64,000 nt of DNA from Marinobacter segnicrescens (lineage in GTDB: Bacteria > Pseudomonadota > Gammaproteobacteria > Pseudomonadales > Oleiphilaceae), in assembly GCF_900111555.1 (NCBI RefSeq), contig NZ_FOHZ01000014.1, forward strand, positions 33,439 through 97,438. Direction: 5' to 3'. The notes below the pieces were generated by a model. It had not been told where the DNA came from. It saw only the letters and a program-made list of their open reading frames with translations, and did not search any database. Made by a program: the position numbers and the translations under genes. Shown one piece after another: positions 8,901-20,894 of the stretch (positions within the stretch are counted from its first letter, which is position 1; the number at the start of each line of letters is the position of its first letter).

Positions 8901-9725
8901 GGTATGAAAGGCTTCGCAGACCAGGGAGGGTCCCAGCGGGTTCTGATGGCCGGTGGCATTGGTAACACCAAGGCGATCCAGCCGCATGCGCAACTGGAGA
9001 AGCTCGGCTCGATACAGGGTATCAGCCTTGGTCACCATTACCTTGATCGCCAGCCAGTCTTCAAACTCCCCCTTGTCCACCAGGGACAGGCTGGACGGGG
9101 ACTGGCCCTCACGCTGCGGTTTCAGCGGGGACTCCAGATACCGCGACATCAGCAGCCACATGGAGCGCTGTCGGCTTTCCACCTGTGCAGCCGCATCCAT
9201 GTACTCATTCGCCTGCTGATCGTTGGCAGCCTTCAGGGCAGCCTGGCGCAGGTTTTCCGCCATGGCCCCGAAGCATTCAGTCATCAGTGGTTCGATGTGC
9301 TGTGACACACTCCGGGCACACTGCCGCAGGACAAACTGGACCCTTTCACTGGGAGGCTTGAGCGAGGCTCGTTCCTGGAAGGCTCCATCGGCGCCGCACT
9401 GGCTGAGCATGGCTTCGACAGCCTTCGGGCTGGAGCGGGTAAACTCGACCCCCATGGCACCGTCAATCAGGCGCACCGGCCGGGCCTCCAGCTGGTGACG
9501 CTCGCGCCCATCCCCGGTGCGGAAATGGAGGCCGAGGTCTGCGCCGGGGTATTTCTGGAGGTAGGCGCGAATTCTGGCGGAGGTATCGCCTGAATATCGC
9601 ACGAACAATCCCTCTGCACAAAAGTCGGCAATCTGGCATGGCCACATCCCGGACTCCCCCAGGTCAACCTGGGCTGCCAGCTTGATGGGACGGCGGGGAC
9701 TGGAGCGTCGTTCCTTCGGATCCAT
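5949..9725 (-). CDS. PilZ-DUF1631-degenerate GGDEF-degenerate EAL protein
   Basis: Very large soluble protein of 1258 residues, probably a c-di-GMP effector. An N-terminal PilZ domain (about 1-110) starts with RSSPR, a good RxxxR motif, and has DFCAEG in place of the usual (D/N)xSxxG. A long helical DUF1631 region follows (about 130-830), with a low-complexity Pro/Ala/Glu linker near 330-370. A GGDEF-like domain (about 850-1000) has DGDEF at the active site. The C-terminal EAL domain (about 1010-1258) has EVL for EAL, GNFGAG for DDFGTG, and no EGVE, so phosphodiesterase activity is unlikely. Family knowledge links such mixed domains to surface motility and biofilm control; the specific role is unknown. 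ATG at 9725. Confidence 0.85.
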   Translation of the reverse strand: MDPKERRSSPRRPIKLAAQVDLGESGMWPCQIADFCAEGLFVRYSGDTSARIRAYLQKYPGADLGLHFRTGDGRERHQLEARPVRLIDGAMGVEFTRSSPKAVEAMLSQCGADGAFQERASLKPPSERVQFVLRQCARSVSQHIEPLMTECFGAMAENLRQAALKAANDQQANEYMDAAAQVESRQRSMWLLMSRYLESPLKPQREGQSPSSLSLVDKGEFEDWLAIKVMVTKADTLYRAELLQLRMRLDRLGVTNATGHQNPLGPSLVCEAFHTGLESLRTSRAVEKICLKTFETLVLQKIGPLYEELNQILVRHGILPDLDLSRYLSERRPRSEAPKPAPRPEPVPEAVSGQPEDAPASSGGKSAQPALAPLTGTRSQGFQEQMTLARSAFATVRNLIGTLKAGREAGDTPAPFAENARPLSQGEFQSQLHTLQKAAKPQEHAAPLKERVIEQVKSSGDHALDEEQQTALDVVDRFFRSVVESPRLTDHTREQMRQLEVPVLKVVLRDPDFFDDIESPVRGVMNRLAQLGMRGGRTNPAVQRRVDDLVGRIAAEFEQDTRVFEGAMGELDTLIDRQNLIYRRNVERVTAAAEGAQKVSDSKAAVSRALDKRLGGREVPRAVVSLLNAGWRDLLSLTWIRQGPDSQLWQDYLSVVDTLMAFADDPEMNINLSELLRLIQEGLGSISSNHLPATQVREELKQFLVRSPDTPVERVSMPVTEPGEDPDRKQQDRLQKRLQRWIARAQKLRTGDWLKDQTNADQVQYIRLVWIARGFNRFVFVNHQGMRVVELELADLAERMQKGLIVPDSQYERPLVDESIDRMVRKVYDQLSWASTHDELTGLLERREFERVLEQQLSRHEDERTLVRLDLRQFRLLNDTAGLAAGDEALRQVAGILRDQVVDGMPLARLDGDEFGFLLPSEEAGPMVSGIIHAIENLELSWQGRQYRLSASAGLAPQLPVLTTAGRWLRATEEACKLAKTRGSGKYEVYQLEPENFEKQEQIAAKVASLGDLDEERMLLRCQKIIPLHKETRLTTQYEVLISMYDDQGELITAADFVRMAERYNRMQFVDRWVVGYMLDWLRTRSGRQGGSGGERQPGYCINLSGYSLNDEGLLEFIYSKLSEADAPIERLWFEITEVAAIRDVHSVAEFIGEMQELGCRFCLGNFGAGPTSYQYMRSLPVDMIKLDGAFAGQIADSETDQAMVRSMVEMAHYLNREVIATHIESRESLDMLRKLGVDYGQGYVIEKPGLLERLGTV

Positions 9726-10065
9726 TGACTACCTGATCGATGGTATAGCCCGGCAGCACCTTGGCGCCAGCCGGGGCGATTCCCTTTAAGCGAGTGATAA
9801 CGGACACCCGCAACGCTACCTCAGCAAACCGGAACACATGCCCGGCAAGCCCCTCCGAACGGGACGGGGCTCTGAGGTCAGTATAGCCATGATGGCCAGG
9901 AAACAAGGTCGCTGGAGACTGGCCCGGGGCATGGACCGGAACCTTTTGTTTCCAATTGTTAATGTGACTACTTTAACGACGGTTCGTCAAGAGAGTTCCC
10001 GGAAAATTTCGAGCAAATGCTCGCTCCTGAGTGAGGCTTCCACGCCTTCACCGGGCAGCCAACCC
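9726..10065. other. 340-bp non-coding gap upstream of the PilZ-DUF1631 gene
   Basis: No gene is supported here. A minus-strand TATACT (9880-9885) with TTGTTT 15 bases upstream is a weak promoter candidate for the PilZ-DUF1631 gene. CGAGCA-AA-TGCTCG (10010-10023) is a perfect 6-bp inverted repeat just past the argA stop. An 80-codon minus-strand frame (9664-9906) overlaps the start of the large gene in another phase and looks like a shadow. Confidence 0.4.
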
Positions 10066-11376
10066 TCAGCCCAGTGTTTTGACGAACACCTTGGAATTGC
10101 GCCGTGTATTGTAAGTCGCCAGTTTCGGACCCGGCAGTGACTGGATCGTCGACGGCTCGAAGCCCCGTTCCCGGAACCAGTGTTCGGTTTGGGTGGTCAG
10201 TACAAACAGACGGGCCAGGCCCTCGCCCCGGGCCATGCGCTCGATCAGCGCGAGGATTTCATCGCCCCGGCCACCCCGGCGGTAGGCTGGATCCACCGCA
10301 AAGCAGGACAGTTCGCCGGACTGCTCTTGCGGATAGGCATAGAGAGCCGCGCAGCCGATGATCATGCCATCCCTCTCGGCCACCACGTATTGGTCGATCT
10401 CGGTTTCCAGCATCTCACGGGAACGACGCACCAGCACGCCCTGCTCCTCCAGCGGCTGGATCAGTTCAAGGATACCGCCGATATCCTCTACCCGGGCACG
10501 GCGGATCTGTTCATAGTTATCGTCGGTGACCAGGGTACCGGAGCCATCCCGGGTGAACAGTTCCTCCAGCACGGCACCGTCGCGCAGGTAGCTGATAATG
10601 TGAGCCCGGCGCACACCGCGAGTACAGGCATCGCAGGCTGCCCGCAGCAGGTCCGCATCATGGCCGGAAACCACACGTTCGGCTACCTTCTGCAAGGCCT
10701 GGCGTACGGTAAGCTCCCGTATCAGCGAACCGTCTTCGTCCAGCACTCCCTGGTCATCGGTGAACACGATCAGCTTGTCCGCCCTCAGGGCCGAGGCTAC
10801 CTGGCTGCCCACATCCTCATAGGAGAGATTGAAGATTTCCCCGGTGGGAGAGTATCCCTGGGGCGGCATCAGCACGATGTGACCCGACTCCAGCAGCCGC
10901 TCGATACCGGCCGTGTCCACCCGGCGCACCCGGCCGGTGTAGCCATGGTCCACGCCATCCAGCACGCCCACCGGTCGGGCGGCGACAAAATTGCCACTAC
11001 AAACGCGAATCTTCGCGCCGTGCATGGGCGAATTCACAAGCCCCATGGACAGCCGGCTCTCCAGCCAGGAGCGCAGACCGCCCACAGCTTCCATGACCAG
11101 GGGCAGGTCCTGTTCCGGCGTGACCCGAAGGCCTCCGACAAACTCTGACTGGTGCCCGGCCTGCTCCAGGCGCTGCTGGATCTGGGGGCGGGCGCCAAAG
11201 GTCACAACCAGGCGGATACCCAGGCTGCTGAGCAAGGTGATGTCATGGATGATGTTCAGCAGGTTATCACTGGCCAGGGCCTCGCCCCCCAATACCAGTA
11301 CGACAGTGCTGCCGCGGTGGGCGTTGATATAGGGAGAGGAGTGACGAAAGCTGTGCAGCCAGTCGGATACGCTCAT
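10066..11376 (-). CDS. argA: N-acetylglutamate synthase
   Basis: First enzyme of arginine synthesis, acetylating glutamate with acetyl-CoA. The protein is 436 residues, the classical ArgA size. An amino-acid-kinase-like domain (about 20-280) carries VVLVLGGEAL and LMPPQGYSPTGEIFNLS, and provides arginine feedback binding in the family. A GNAT acetyltransferase domain (about 290-436) carries CFAVDPAYRRGGRGDEIL, the acetyl-CoA loop, and FVLTTQTEHWFRERGFEP. Its ATG overlaps the argE stop by four bases (ATGA), so the two are probably translated as a coupled pair. Confidence 0.93.
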   Translation of the reverse strand: MSVSDWLHSFRHSSPYINAHRGSTVVLVLGGEALASDNLLNIIHDITLLSSLGIRLVVTFGARPQIQQRLEQAGHQSEFVGGLRVTPEQDLPLVMEAVGGLRSWLESRLSMGLVNSPMHGAKIRVCSGNFVAARPVGVLDGVDHGYTGRVRRVDTAGIERLLESGHIVLMPPQGYSPTGEIFNLSYEDVGSQVASALRADKLIVFTDDQGVLDEDGSLIRELTVRQALQKVAERVVSGHDADLLRAACDACTRGVRRAHIISYLRDGAVLEELFTRDGSGTLVTDDNYEQIRRARVEDIGGILELIQPLEEQGVLVRRSREMLETEIDQYVVAERDGMIIGCAALYAYPQEQSGELSCFAVDPAYRRGGRGDEILALIERMARGEGLARLFVLTTQTEHWFRERGFEPSTIQSLPGPKLATYNTRRNSKVFVKTLG

Positions 11377-12557
11377 AGACAGAAGTGCCTGATCAGTTGT
11401 TTCAGCAGCGAAATAGTGGGGTTGACCTGGGCCAGGTCCAGGTATTCATCCGGCTGATGGGCCTGGTCGATGGAACCGGGGCCCAGAACCAGGGTTTCCA
11501 GGCCCAGTTTCTGCAGCCAGGGGGCCTCGGTGGCAAAGGCCACGGCCTCAGCCTGGTGACCGGTCAGCCTCTCACACACCTTGACCAACTCGGCTTCCGC
11601 CGGGGTTTCAAACGGGGGTACACCGTCGAACAGGGGTTCGAAGGTCAGTGACAGCTCCCGACGGCGGGCCAGGGGCCCAAGCCGGGTGAGAATGGCCTGG
11701 CGCAACTCGCTCATGTCCATGCCCGGCAGGGGACGCAGATCAAAATGCAATTCGCAACGGGCACAGATCCGGTTGGGGTTATCGCCACCGTGGATACATC
11801 CCAGATTCATGGTGGGATACTGCACCCGGAAATGGGGATTGCGATGGCGTTCCTGCCACTGCCCTCGCAGGACCAGTAGTTCATTCATGGCCTCGTTCAT
11901 GCCTTCCAGCGCATTGCGACCAAGGGAAGGGTCCGAGGAGTGCCCTGACTGGCCTTCAAACACCAGCCGCTCCATCATGATGCCCTTGTGCATCCGGATG
12001 GGTCTCAGCTCGGTGGGCTCACCGATCACCGCGTAACGGGCCCTGGGATAACCTGCCTCCGCCAGGGCCCGGGCGCCATTCATGGAACTTTCCTCGTCGG
12101 CGGTGGCCAGCAGGATCAGCGGCTGTTTCAGCGGTTGCCGGGCCGCCTCCCTGGCGGCCTCGATAGCCAGGGCAAAGAATCCCTTCATGTCACAGGTGCC
12201 CAGGCCGTACAGGCGGTTGTCGCGCTCGGTCAGGGTAAACGGGTCACTTTTCCAGCGCTTGTCATCAAAGGGAACTGTGTCGGTATGGCCAGACAGCACC
12301 AGCCCGCCAGGGCCTGAGCCGAGTGTGGCCACCAGGTTGTATTTCCCCGGCATGCCCGGGACTGGCAGGATCTCGTTACGGAACCCGAGCGCACCCAACC
12401 ACTCCGCCAGCTGGTTGACCACTGCTTCGTTACTGTGATCCCACTCGGCGGATGCGCTGCTGATAGACGGGATACCCACCAGGCGCTGCAGCATGGTGTG
12501 TACATCCGGCGGCCCGGGGTTCTGTCCGGACGAATTACGATGGGTCTGATCGGTCAT
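11373..12557 (-). CDS. argE: Acetylornithine deacetylase
   Basis: M20-family zinc peptidase that hydrolyses N-acetylornithine to ornithine; 394 residues. The metal site is visible: LSGHTDTVPFD (first His and Asp), GTCDMKGFFAL (bridging Asp), ATADEESSMNGA (catalytic and metal Glu), and IGEPTELRPIRMHKG. ATG at 12557 has AGGAG upstream. It overlaps argA by four bases and lies 46 bases after the unknown membrane-anchored gene. Having ArgE with ArgA points to the linear arginine route; an ArgJ elsewhere cannot be excluded. Confidence 0.92.
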   Translation of the reverse strand: MTDQTHRNSSGQNPGPPDVHTMLQRLVGIPSISSASAEWDHSNEAVVNQLAEWLGALGFRNEILPVPGMPGKYNLVATLGSGPGGLVLSGHTDTVPFDDKRWKSDPFTLTERDNRLYGLGTCDMKGFFALAIEAAREAARQPLKQPLILLATADEESSMNGARALAEAGYPRARYAVIGEPTELRPIRMHKGIMMERLVFEGQSGHSSDPSLGRNALEGMNEAMNELLVLRGQWQERHRNPHFRVQYPTMNLGCIHGGDNPNRICARCELHFDLRPLPGMDMSELRQAILTRLGPLARRRELSLTFEPLFDGVPPFETPAEAELVKVCERLTGHQAEAVAFATEAPWLQKLGLETLVLGPGSIDQAHQPDEYLDLAQVNPTISLLKQLIRHFCL

Positions 12558-12603
12558 CTTGCCAGGCTCCTGCAGGGTCAGTCAGGGCGCGGAGTGGCGA
12601 TTG

Positions 12604-13872
12604 TCAGTCTTCTGCCGTCTGGCCCCGGCGCCAGACGGCCAGCTGATCTATGGCACGACTCGCCATGGGGTAGGCCACTTCACCACCGTCCACCGGGCGC
12701 GCCACTTCCACCTGTCGCTCGTCAACACGTATAAGCCGGCCTTCAACGGTACGCCCGTTGCTCAGGGTAACCCGGACGGTGTAACCAAGCCAGTCACCCG
12801 CATGTTCTGTGGCAACAACCTGCCAGCCTGCGACCATCGGACTCTTTTCCGGGTCAACCACAGGCTCCAGCGCCTGCTCGGGTACTGTCGGCGTCACCGG
12901 TTCTATCGCGGAGAGATAGACATCGGGCACCACAGCCCCGTTGTAGGAGACTGCCAGGGCAGGCGCAGCCTCACCTCCTTCAGTCCCGGAGTCGTTAGCA
13001 TCCCGCAACGGAATACCCGCCCAGGCCGCTTTCGGGTCCAGCGATACCACCAGCTCACCGCCTTCGGTCAGCCATTGCCGGTAGAGGGCCAGTAGTTGGG
13101 GGGACGCCTGCAGGCCACGGCTTTCCAGCCCTTCCCGGAAGGATGTCATGACCAGGTCCGCCCAGGCAGCTGCAGGCAGGCCCGTCTCCCTGGCGCAATA
13201 CGCGGTAACGCGGCGCATCATGCCCCCGTCTCGCAGCACTACCTGGACGGTCTCGGCCGAGGGGGTAAGGTTGACACCGTCCGGATCCAGCCTTACCCGT
13301 GCCCCCTGCCAGAAAACCTCGACGCCCCCTGACTCCCGGGAGTGTATCTCCAGCCTGACCCCACCGGACGTCTGGCGCACCTGGGCATCGCCCGCCAGTT
13401 CATTAATACCCATACGAACCAGGTCGCCACTACCGAGCTGCTGCCTGGCATCCGGGCCACATACGGGCATGAACAGGGGGCGTGGCGCCAACTCATCGGT
13501 ATCCGTCACCCAGTTACGCAGCATGGCGGCGTCCAGGGGCAACCGCCAGCCGGAGGCTTCCAGCCGCCAACTGCGCGGCAGGTCATGGGCGCTGTGAAGG
13601 CCTTTCAGCAGCGCCAGTGGCGACCCTGCCTGCAGGTGCAGCCGTTCAATCGTCAGGGGCTGGGTCAGACGGAACGACTGAAAGCGGGTGTTCTCCAGGA
13701 CAAGCTCACCACTCACCCCTGAGCTGATACTGCCCCGCTCCAGCGCCCCATGGTCTGACAGGGATCGGCGCAACTCCGCCATGGTCTGGTCCGCGTACCA
13801 CCAGACCGCACCTTTGTACGCACCCCAGCCTGCGAGGACCAGGATAACAATCAGCGACAACAGTTTTCTCAA
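12604..13872 (-). CDS. Membrane-anchored protein of unknown function in the arginine cluster
   Basis: I do not recognise this 422-residue protein. A TTG start at 13872 is preferred: it has GAGAGG six bases upstream and opens exactly on an N-terminal membrane anchor (RKLLSLIVILVLAGWGAYKG). A GTG at 13896 lacks a ribosome site. The remainder should face the periplasm: a long region with few landmarks, Cys at about 142 and 234, then a Pro/Val/Glu-rich linker and a C-terminal about 65-residue beta-rich module (VRVTLSNGRTVEGRLIRV) that looks like a small Sm/SH3-like barrel. It sits between argB and argE on the same strand with short gaps, so co-transcription is likely, but no enzymatic role in arginine synthesis is suggested. 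Confidence 0.7.
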   Translation of the reverse strand: MRKLLSLIVILVLAGWGAYKGAVWWYADQTMAELRRSLSDHGALERGSISSGVSGELVLENTRFQSFRLTQPLTIERLHLQAGSPLALLKGLHSAHDLPRSWRLEASGWRLPLDAAMLRNWVTDTDELAPRPLFMPVCGPDARQQLGSGDLVRMGINELAGDAQVRQTSGGVRLEIHSRESGGVEVFWQGARVRLDPDGVNLTPSAETVQVVLRDGGMMRRVTAYCARETGLPAAAWADLVMTSFREGLESRGLQASPQLLALYRQWLTEGGELVVSLDPKAAWAGIPLRDANDSGTEGGEAAPALAVSYNGAVVPDVYLSAIEPVTPTVPEQALEPVVDPEKSPMVAGWQVVATEHAGDWLGYTVRVTLSNGRTVEGRLIRVDERQVEVARPVDGGEVAYPMASRAIDQLAVWRRGQTAED

Positions 13873-13940
13873 GGCTTCCTCTCCCTGCGGGGACACACGC
13901 TGCAGCAGCTACCCGGGCCGTTTCAGGCGATAGCGGGGAA

Positions 13941-17526
<3,586 letters not shown>

Positions 17527-17588
17527 AGTCGGCTCCGTCTCGACGGCTGTTACAACAATACGTGACCTTCAAAGGGTGAATGGCTGTC

Positions 17589-17616
17589 AGTATAGATGGT
17601 TACATGAATTCGTTAA
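17589..17616 (-). promoter_or_regulatory. Probable sigma-70 promoter of algC
   Basis: Minus strand TTAACG (17611-17616), 16 bases, then TATACT (17589-17594), about 60 bases upstream of the algC ATG. Matches are 4/6 and 5/6 to consensus. No AlgR-type site was recognised. Confidence 0.4.
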
Positions 17617-17644
17617 TGACACATTTGGCGTATTGGAAACTTTA

Positions 17645-18106
17645 TCAGTGTCGTCCGGTGGAGCCGAAGCCGCCTTCGCCGCGTCCGCTGGCATGGAACT
17701 CGTCTACAATATCGAACTGCGCCTGCACGACCGGCACCAGCACCAACTGTGCGATACGCTCACCGACATTCACGGTGAACGCAGTACTGCCGCGGTTCCA
17801 GCAGGAAACCATCAGTTCACCCTGGTAGTCTGAATCGATCAGTCCGACCAGGTTGCCCAGCACGATACCGTGTTTGTGACCCAATCCACTGCGAGGCAGG
17901 ATCATGGCGGCGAGGGTGTTATCCTCGATATAGATGGAAAGCCCGGTGGGAATGAGCATTGACTCCCCCGGCGCCAGGGTCACCGGCCCTTCCAGGCAGG
18001 CCCTCAGGTCCAGTCCGGCGGAACCGTCGGTGGCGTACGTAGGCATGGGGATATCCTGGCCGATACGCTCATCCAGGATGCGCATCTGCACGGGCTGATG
18101 ACTCAT
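17645..18106 (-). CDS. dut: dUTP diphosphatase
   Basis: Hydrolyses dUTP to dUMP, keeping uracil out of DNA and feeding dTMP synthesis. It has 153 residues, the usual trimeric dUTPase size. The five family motifs are present in order: [54 protein letters not shown] and the C-terminal glycine-rich lid [13 protein letters not shown]. It sits 22 bases after coaBC and is probably co-transcribed with it. Confidence 0.95.
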   Translation of the reverse strand: MSHQPVQMRILDERIGQDIPMPTYATDGSAGLDLRACLEGPVTLAPGESMLIPTGLSIYIEDNTLAAMILPRSGLGHKHGIVLGNLVGLIDSDYQGELMVSCWNRGSTAFTVNVGERIAQLVLVPVVQAQFDIVDEFHASGRGEGGFGSTGRH

Positions 18107-18128
18107 ACTTCTATTCCTCAGGGCAGTT

Positions 18129-19343
18129 TCAGGGTTGGGCGGGCATCCGCTCGGCTATCAGGGCAACCAGCTCCCTGGCGACCTCACTCTTCGGGGCGGG
18201 GCCGATGGCACGCTGCCCCCCGGACCAGAATACCGTGACAGCATTCTGGTCGCTGTTGAACCCGATACCCGGCGCAGACACATCGTTGGCCACTATCATG
18301 GCCAGCTTTTTGCGTTTCATCTTGTCCGTGGCGTAGGCAGCGACGTCATTGGTCTCTGCCGCAAACCCTACGGTAAACGGCGCATCGCTCCGGGCGGCAA
18401 TGGTGGCGAGGGTATCCGGATTACGCACCAACTCCAGGGACAGGGTCTCTGAAGACTTCTTCATTTTCTGGTCTGCCGTAGCGGATGGCCGGTAATCCGC
18501 CACGGCAGCGGTGGCGATAAAGATATCCGCGCCCTTGTCCACTTCCGCACTGCTCGCCCGCAACATGTCTTCAGCGGTCTGAACCGGCACCACCTCCACC
18601 CCTGACGGTGCCGCCAGGCTGACCGGGCCGCTGACCAGCGTCACCGTCGCCCCAGCGGCACGGGCGGCTTCTGCGATGGCATACCCCATCTTGCCGGAAC
18701 TGTGGTTGCTGATGTAACGAACCGGGTCAATAGGCTCCCGGGTTGGGCCGGCGGTGATGACTACCCGACGCCCGGCCAGGGGACCGTTATCGACGGTCTC
18801 CGATGGCTCAAACTGATCGATCAGGCCGAACAGGGTCTGAGGCTCAAGCATCCGCCCTGGCCCGGTATCGCCACAGGCCTGGCTGCCCTGGTCCGGGCCC
18901 CAAAGGGTGATCTGGGGGTCCTCCTCCAGCAAGTGAACGTTACGCTGCGAACGGTAATTGCCCCACATGGCCTGGTTCATGGCAGGAGCCAGGGCGATAG
19001 GAGCCTCGGTGGCGCAGCAAACGGTAGCCAGCAGGTCGTCCGCCAGGCCATGGGCCAGCCGCGCCATGAAATCCGCTGACGCTGGTGCCACCACCACCAG
19101 GTCCGCCCACTTGGCCAGCTCGATATGACCCATGCCGGCCTCGGCTTCCGGGTCCAGCAGGGAACTGCGCACGGGCTCGCCACTGAGGGCCTGGAAGGTC
19201 ATCGGGGCAACGAAGGCCTCCGCGCCCCGGGTCATCACCACCCGTACCGGGTAGTCGGCTTTTCTGAGTAACCGCACCAGTTCCGCGCTCTTGTAGGCAG
19301 CAATACCGCCGGTGATGCCCAGCAGGATGTTCGGTCTGGCCAT
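18129..19343 (-). CDS. coaBC: Bifunctional phosphopantothenoylcysteine decarboxylase/phosphopantothenate-cysteine ligase
   Basis: Two consecutive steps of CoA synthesis in one 404-residue protein. The N-terminal CoaC flavoprotein half (about 1-190) shows the start [19 protein letters not shown] and the active-site PAMNQAMW. The C-terminal CoaB half shows [19 protein letters not shown] and GFAAETND with the [10 protein letters not shown] block. The ATG at 19343 has GGAG upstream; an extension to 19400 adds unrelated residues and would overlap the radC promoter region. First gene of a coaBC-dut pair and divergent from radC. coaD, for a later CoA step, is also in the window (25803). Confidence 0.95.
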   Translation of the reverse strand: MARPNILLGITGGIAAYKSAELVRLLRKADYPVRVVMTRGAEAFVAPMTFQALSGEPVRSSLLDPEAEAGMGHIELAKWADLVVVAPASADFMARLAHGLADDLLATVCCATEAPIALAPAMNQAMWGNYRSQRNVHLLEEDPQITLWGPDQGSQACGDTGPGRMLEPQTLFGLIDQFEPSETVDNGPLAGRRVVITAGPTREPIDPVRYISNHSSGKMGYAIAEAARAAGATVTLVSGPVSLAAPSGVEVVPVQTAEDMLRASSAEVDKGADIFIATAAVADYRPSATADQKMKKSSETLSLELVRNPDTLATIAARSDAPFTVGFAAETNDVAAYATDKMKRKKLAMIVANDVSAPGIGFNSDQNAVTVFWSGGQRAIGPAPKSEVARELVALIAERMPAQP

Positions 19344-19511
19344 GATGTCTCCGTAATACCCGTGTCCGGTCAAAGGGCTATAAGATAGCATTGCCGACAC
19401 TTCCCCGACAGTGGGTCGGTCGTGCTAAGATTCTTGCGGTTTTGGCCGCGGCTCCCGGGAGATGGCCCGGCGACCACTGATGAATGCAGGAAGCACCCAC
19501 AAGGATCCAGG

Positions 19512-20195
19512 ATGGATACAACCACACGACCCCAATGGCCCCGGGACGAGCGCCCCCGGGAGCGGCTGCTGGCCCACGGTGCCGAAAGCCTGTCTGATAC
19601 CGAACTGCTCGCCATATTCCTGCGTACCGGGACCGCCGGTATGCCAGTCATGGCCATGGCCCGGCACCTGCTGGAAGAGTTCGGCAGCCTGCGAGGCCTG
19701 ATGACCGCCTCACACAACAGTTTTTGCCGGGTTCGCGGGCTGGGCACCGCCAAGTACGCACAGGTGCAGGCCGCCATGGAGATGGCGCGGCGGGTCATGG
19801 ACGAGCCGGTGCGCCACGGTGACCCGCTGACCTCGCCGGAGGACACCCGGCGCTATCTGGGCGCCAGGCTTGGCACCCAGCCCCATGAGGTGTTTGCCGG
19901 CCTGTTCCTGGACAACCGACACCGGGTAATTCGTTACCAGGAGATGTTCCGGGGCACCATTGATGGCGCGGCAGTCTACCCTCGGGAAGTGGTGCGCCAG
20001 GCGCTTGACTATAATGCCGCAGCGGTTATCTTTGCCCACAACCACCCATCAGGGATTGCCGAACCCAGCCAGGCGGACATCTCCCTGACCCGCCGCCTCA
20101 AGGATGCGCTGGGCCTGGTGGATATTCGGGTGCTGGATCATATGGTTGTAGGGCATGGCGAAATTATTTCACTGGCCGAGCGGGGACTGATGTAG
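19512..20195 (+). CDS. radC: RadC family protein (JAB/MPN domain)
   Basis: 227 residues, near the E. coli length of 222. An N-terminal helix-hairpin-helix region ([20 protein letters not shown]) is followed by a JAB/MPN metalloprotease-like domain with the zinc site [18 protein letters not shown] and upstream Glu. Despite its name, a DNA repair role for RadC was not upheld in E. coli; the molecular function is unsettled. Start at 19512 has AAGGA seven bases upstream and matches the family N-terminus; a longer frame from 19422 is not supported. Confidence 0.9.
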   Translation: MDTTTRPQWPRDERPRERLLAHGAESLSDTELLAIFLRTGTAGMPVMAMARHLLEEFGSLRGLMTASHNSFCRVRGLGTAKYAQVQAAMEMARRVMDEPVRHGDPLTSPEDTRRYLGARLGTQPHEVFAGLFLDNRHRVIRYQEMFRGTIDGAAVYPREVVRQALDYNAAAVIFAHNHPSGIAEPSQADISLTRRLKDALGLVDIRVLDHMVVGHGEIISLAERGLM

Positions 20196-20230
20196 CCGAA
20201 CCGGAAACTGCACAATTTCCCAACAATCTT

Positions 20231-20259
20231 TTGCGTTAGCCCCCCCGTTCTGGTATAAA
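20231..20259 (+). promoter_or_regulatory. Sigma-70 promoter of rpmB-rpmG
   Basis: TTGCGT (20231-20236), exact 17-base spacer, TATAAA (20254-20259), so transcription should start near 20266, about 150 bases before rpmB. Good hexamers and ideal spacing fit a highly expressed ribosomal operon. Confidence 0.65.
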
Positions 20260-20418
20260 AGCGTCCCTTTCTGGCGGCGTCTGGCGAGCACCGTGCGCAC
20301 TGCAGACACGTAAAGCAACCAGAGACCCGATGACAGGAACCTCTGTGAAGGATCAGCTTCAGAGGCTTCCTTAAAAACGAATTCGTATTCAGGACCCAAG
20401 CTCAGGTCGGAGGCAAAC

Positions 20419-20655
20419 ATGTCCAGAGTCTGTCAGGTAACCGGTAAGCGGCCGGTAACCGGTAACAACGTTTCTCACGCTATGAACCACAACAAGCGTC
20501 GCTTTCTGCCCAACCTGCAGAGCCATCGCTTCTGGGTCGAGTCCGAGAAACGCTTCGTGAAGCTGCGCGTATCCACCAAGGGCATGCGCATCATCGATAA
20601 AAAAGGCATTGACGCTGTGCTGGCCGATCTTCGTGCCCGCGGCGAGAAAGTATAA
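20419..20655 (+). CDS. rpmB: 50S ribosomal protein L28
   Basis: Large-subunit ribosomal protein of 78 residues, matching the bacterial L28 length. It starts [20 protein letters not shown] and continues with [17 protein letters not shown], both diagnostic. It is the C+ type by the Cys at residue 5, though only one Cys is present. RBS GGAGG lies just upstream of the ATG. rpmG follows 11 bases later. Confidence 0.97.
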   Translation: MSRVCQVTGKRPVTGNNVSHAMNHNKRRFLPNLQSHRFWVESEKRFVKLRVSTKGMRIIDKKGIDAVLADLRARGEKV

Positions 20656-20666
20656 GGAGCCGCATC

Positions 20667-20822
20667 ATGCGCGAGAAAATCAAGCTGGTTTCATCAGCAG
20701 GTACTGGTCACTACTACACGACCAAGAAGAACAAGCGTAACACTCCGGAAAAGATCGAGATCAAGAAATACGATCCGGTTGTCCGCAAGCACGTTGCGTA
20801 CAAGGAAGCGAAGATCAAATAA
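20667..20822 (+). CDS. rpmG: 50S ribosomal protein L33
   Basis: Large-subunit ribosomal protein of 51 residues. The translation begins [20 protein letters not shown] and ends YKEAKIK, and is the cysteine-less (C-) L33 form: the zinc-binding CxxC pairs of other L33 proteins are absent. AAGGAG precedes the ATG. It forms the classical rpmB-rpmG operon and is closed by a strong terminator. Confidence 0.97.
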   Translation: MREKIKLVSSAGTGHYYTTKKNKRNTPEKIEIKKYDPVVRKHVAYKEAKIK

Positions 20823-20837
20823 GATCGCCGCTTACCG

Positions 20838-20867
20838 AAAAAACCCGGCCATGGCCGGGTTTTTTTG
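20838..20867 (+). terminator. Rho-independent terminator of rpmB-rpmG, bidirectional
   Basis: AAACCCGGCC-AT-GGCCGGGTTT stem with a run of seven T on the plus side and an A-run on the other side, so it can also stop transcription from the minus direction, although the facing gene ends to its right. Confidence 0.9.
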
Positions 20868-20894
20868 TGGCCGCTCGACAGCGCCCTGTCCGAC

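Noticed and set aside
8136..9305. Plus-strand frame of 389 codons opposite the PilZ-DUF1631 gene
   Set aside because: Low-complexity translation without motifs, fully inside a convincing gene on the other strand.
9664..9906. 80-codon minus-strand frame across the start of the PilZ-DUF1631 gene
   Set aside because: Overlaps a better gene in another phase and resembles nothing.
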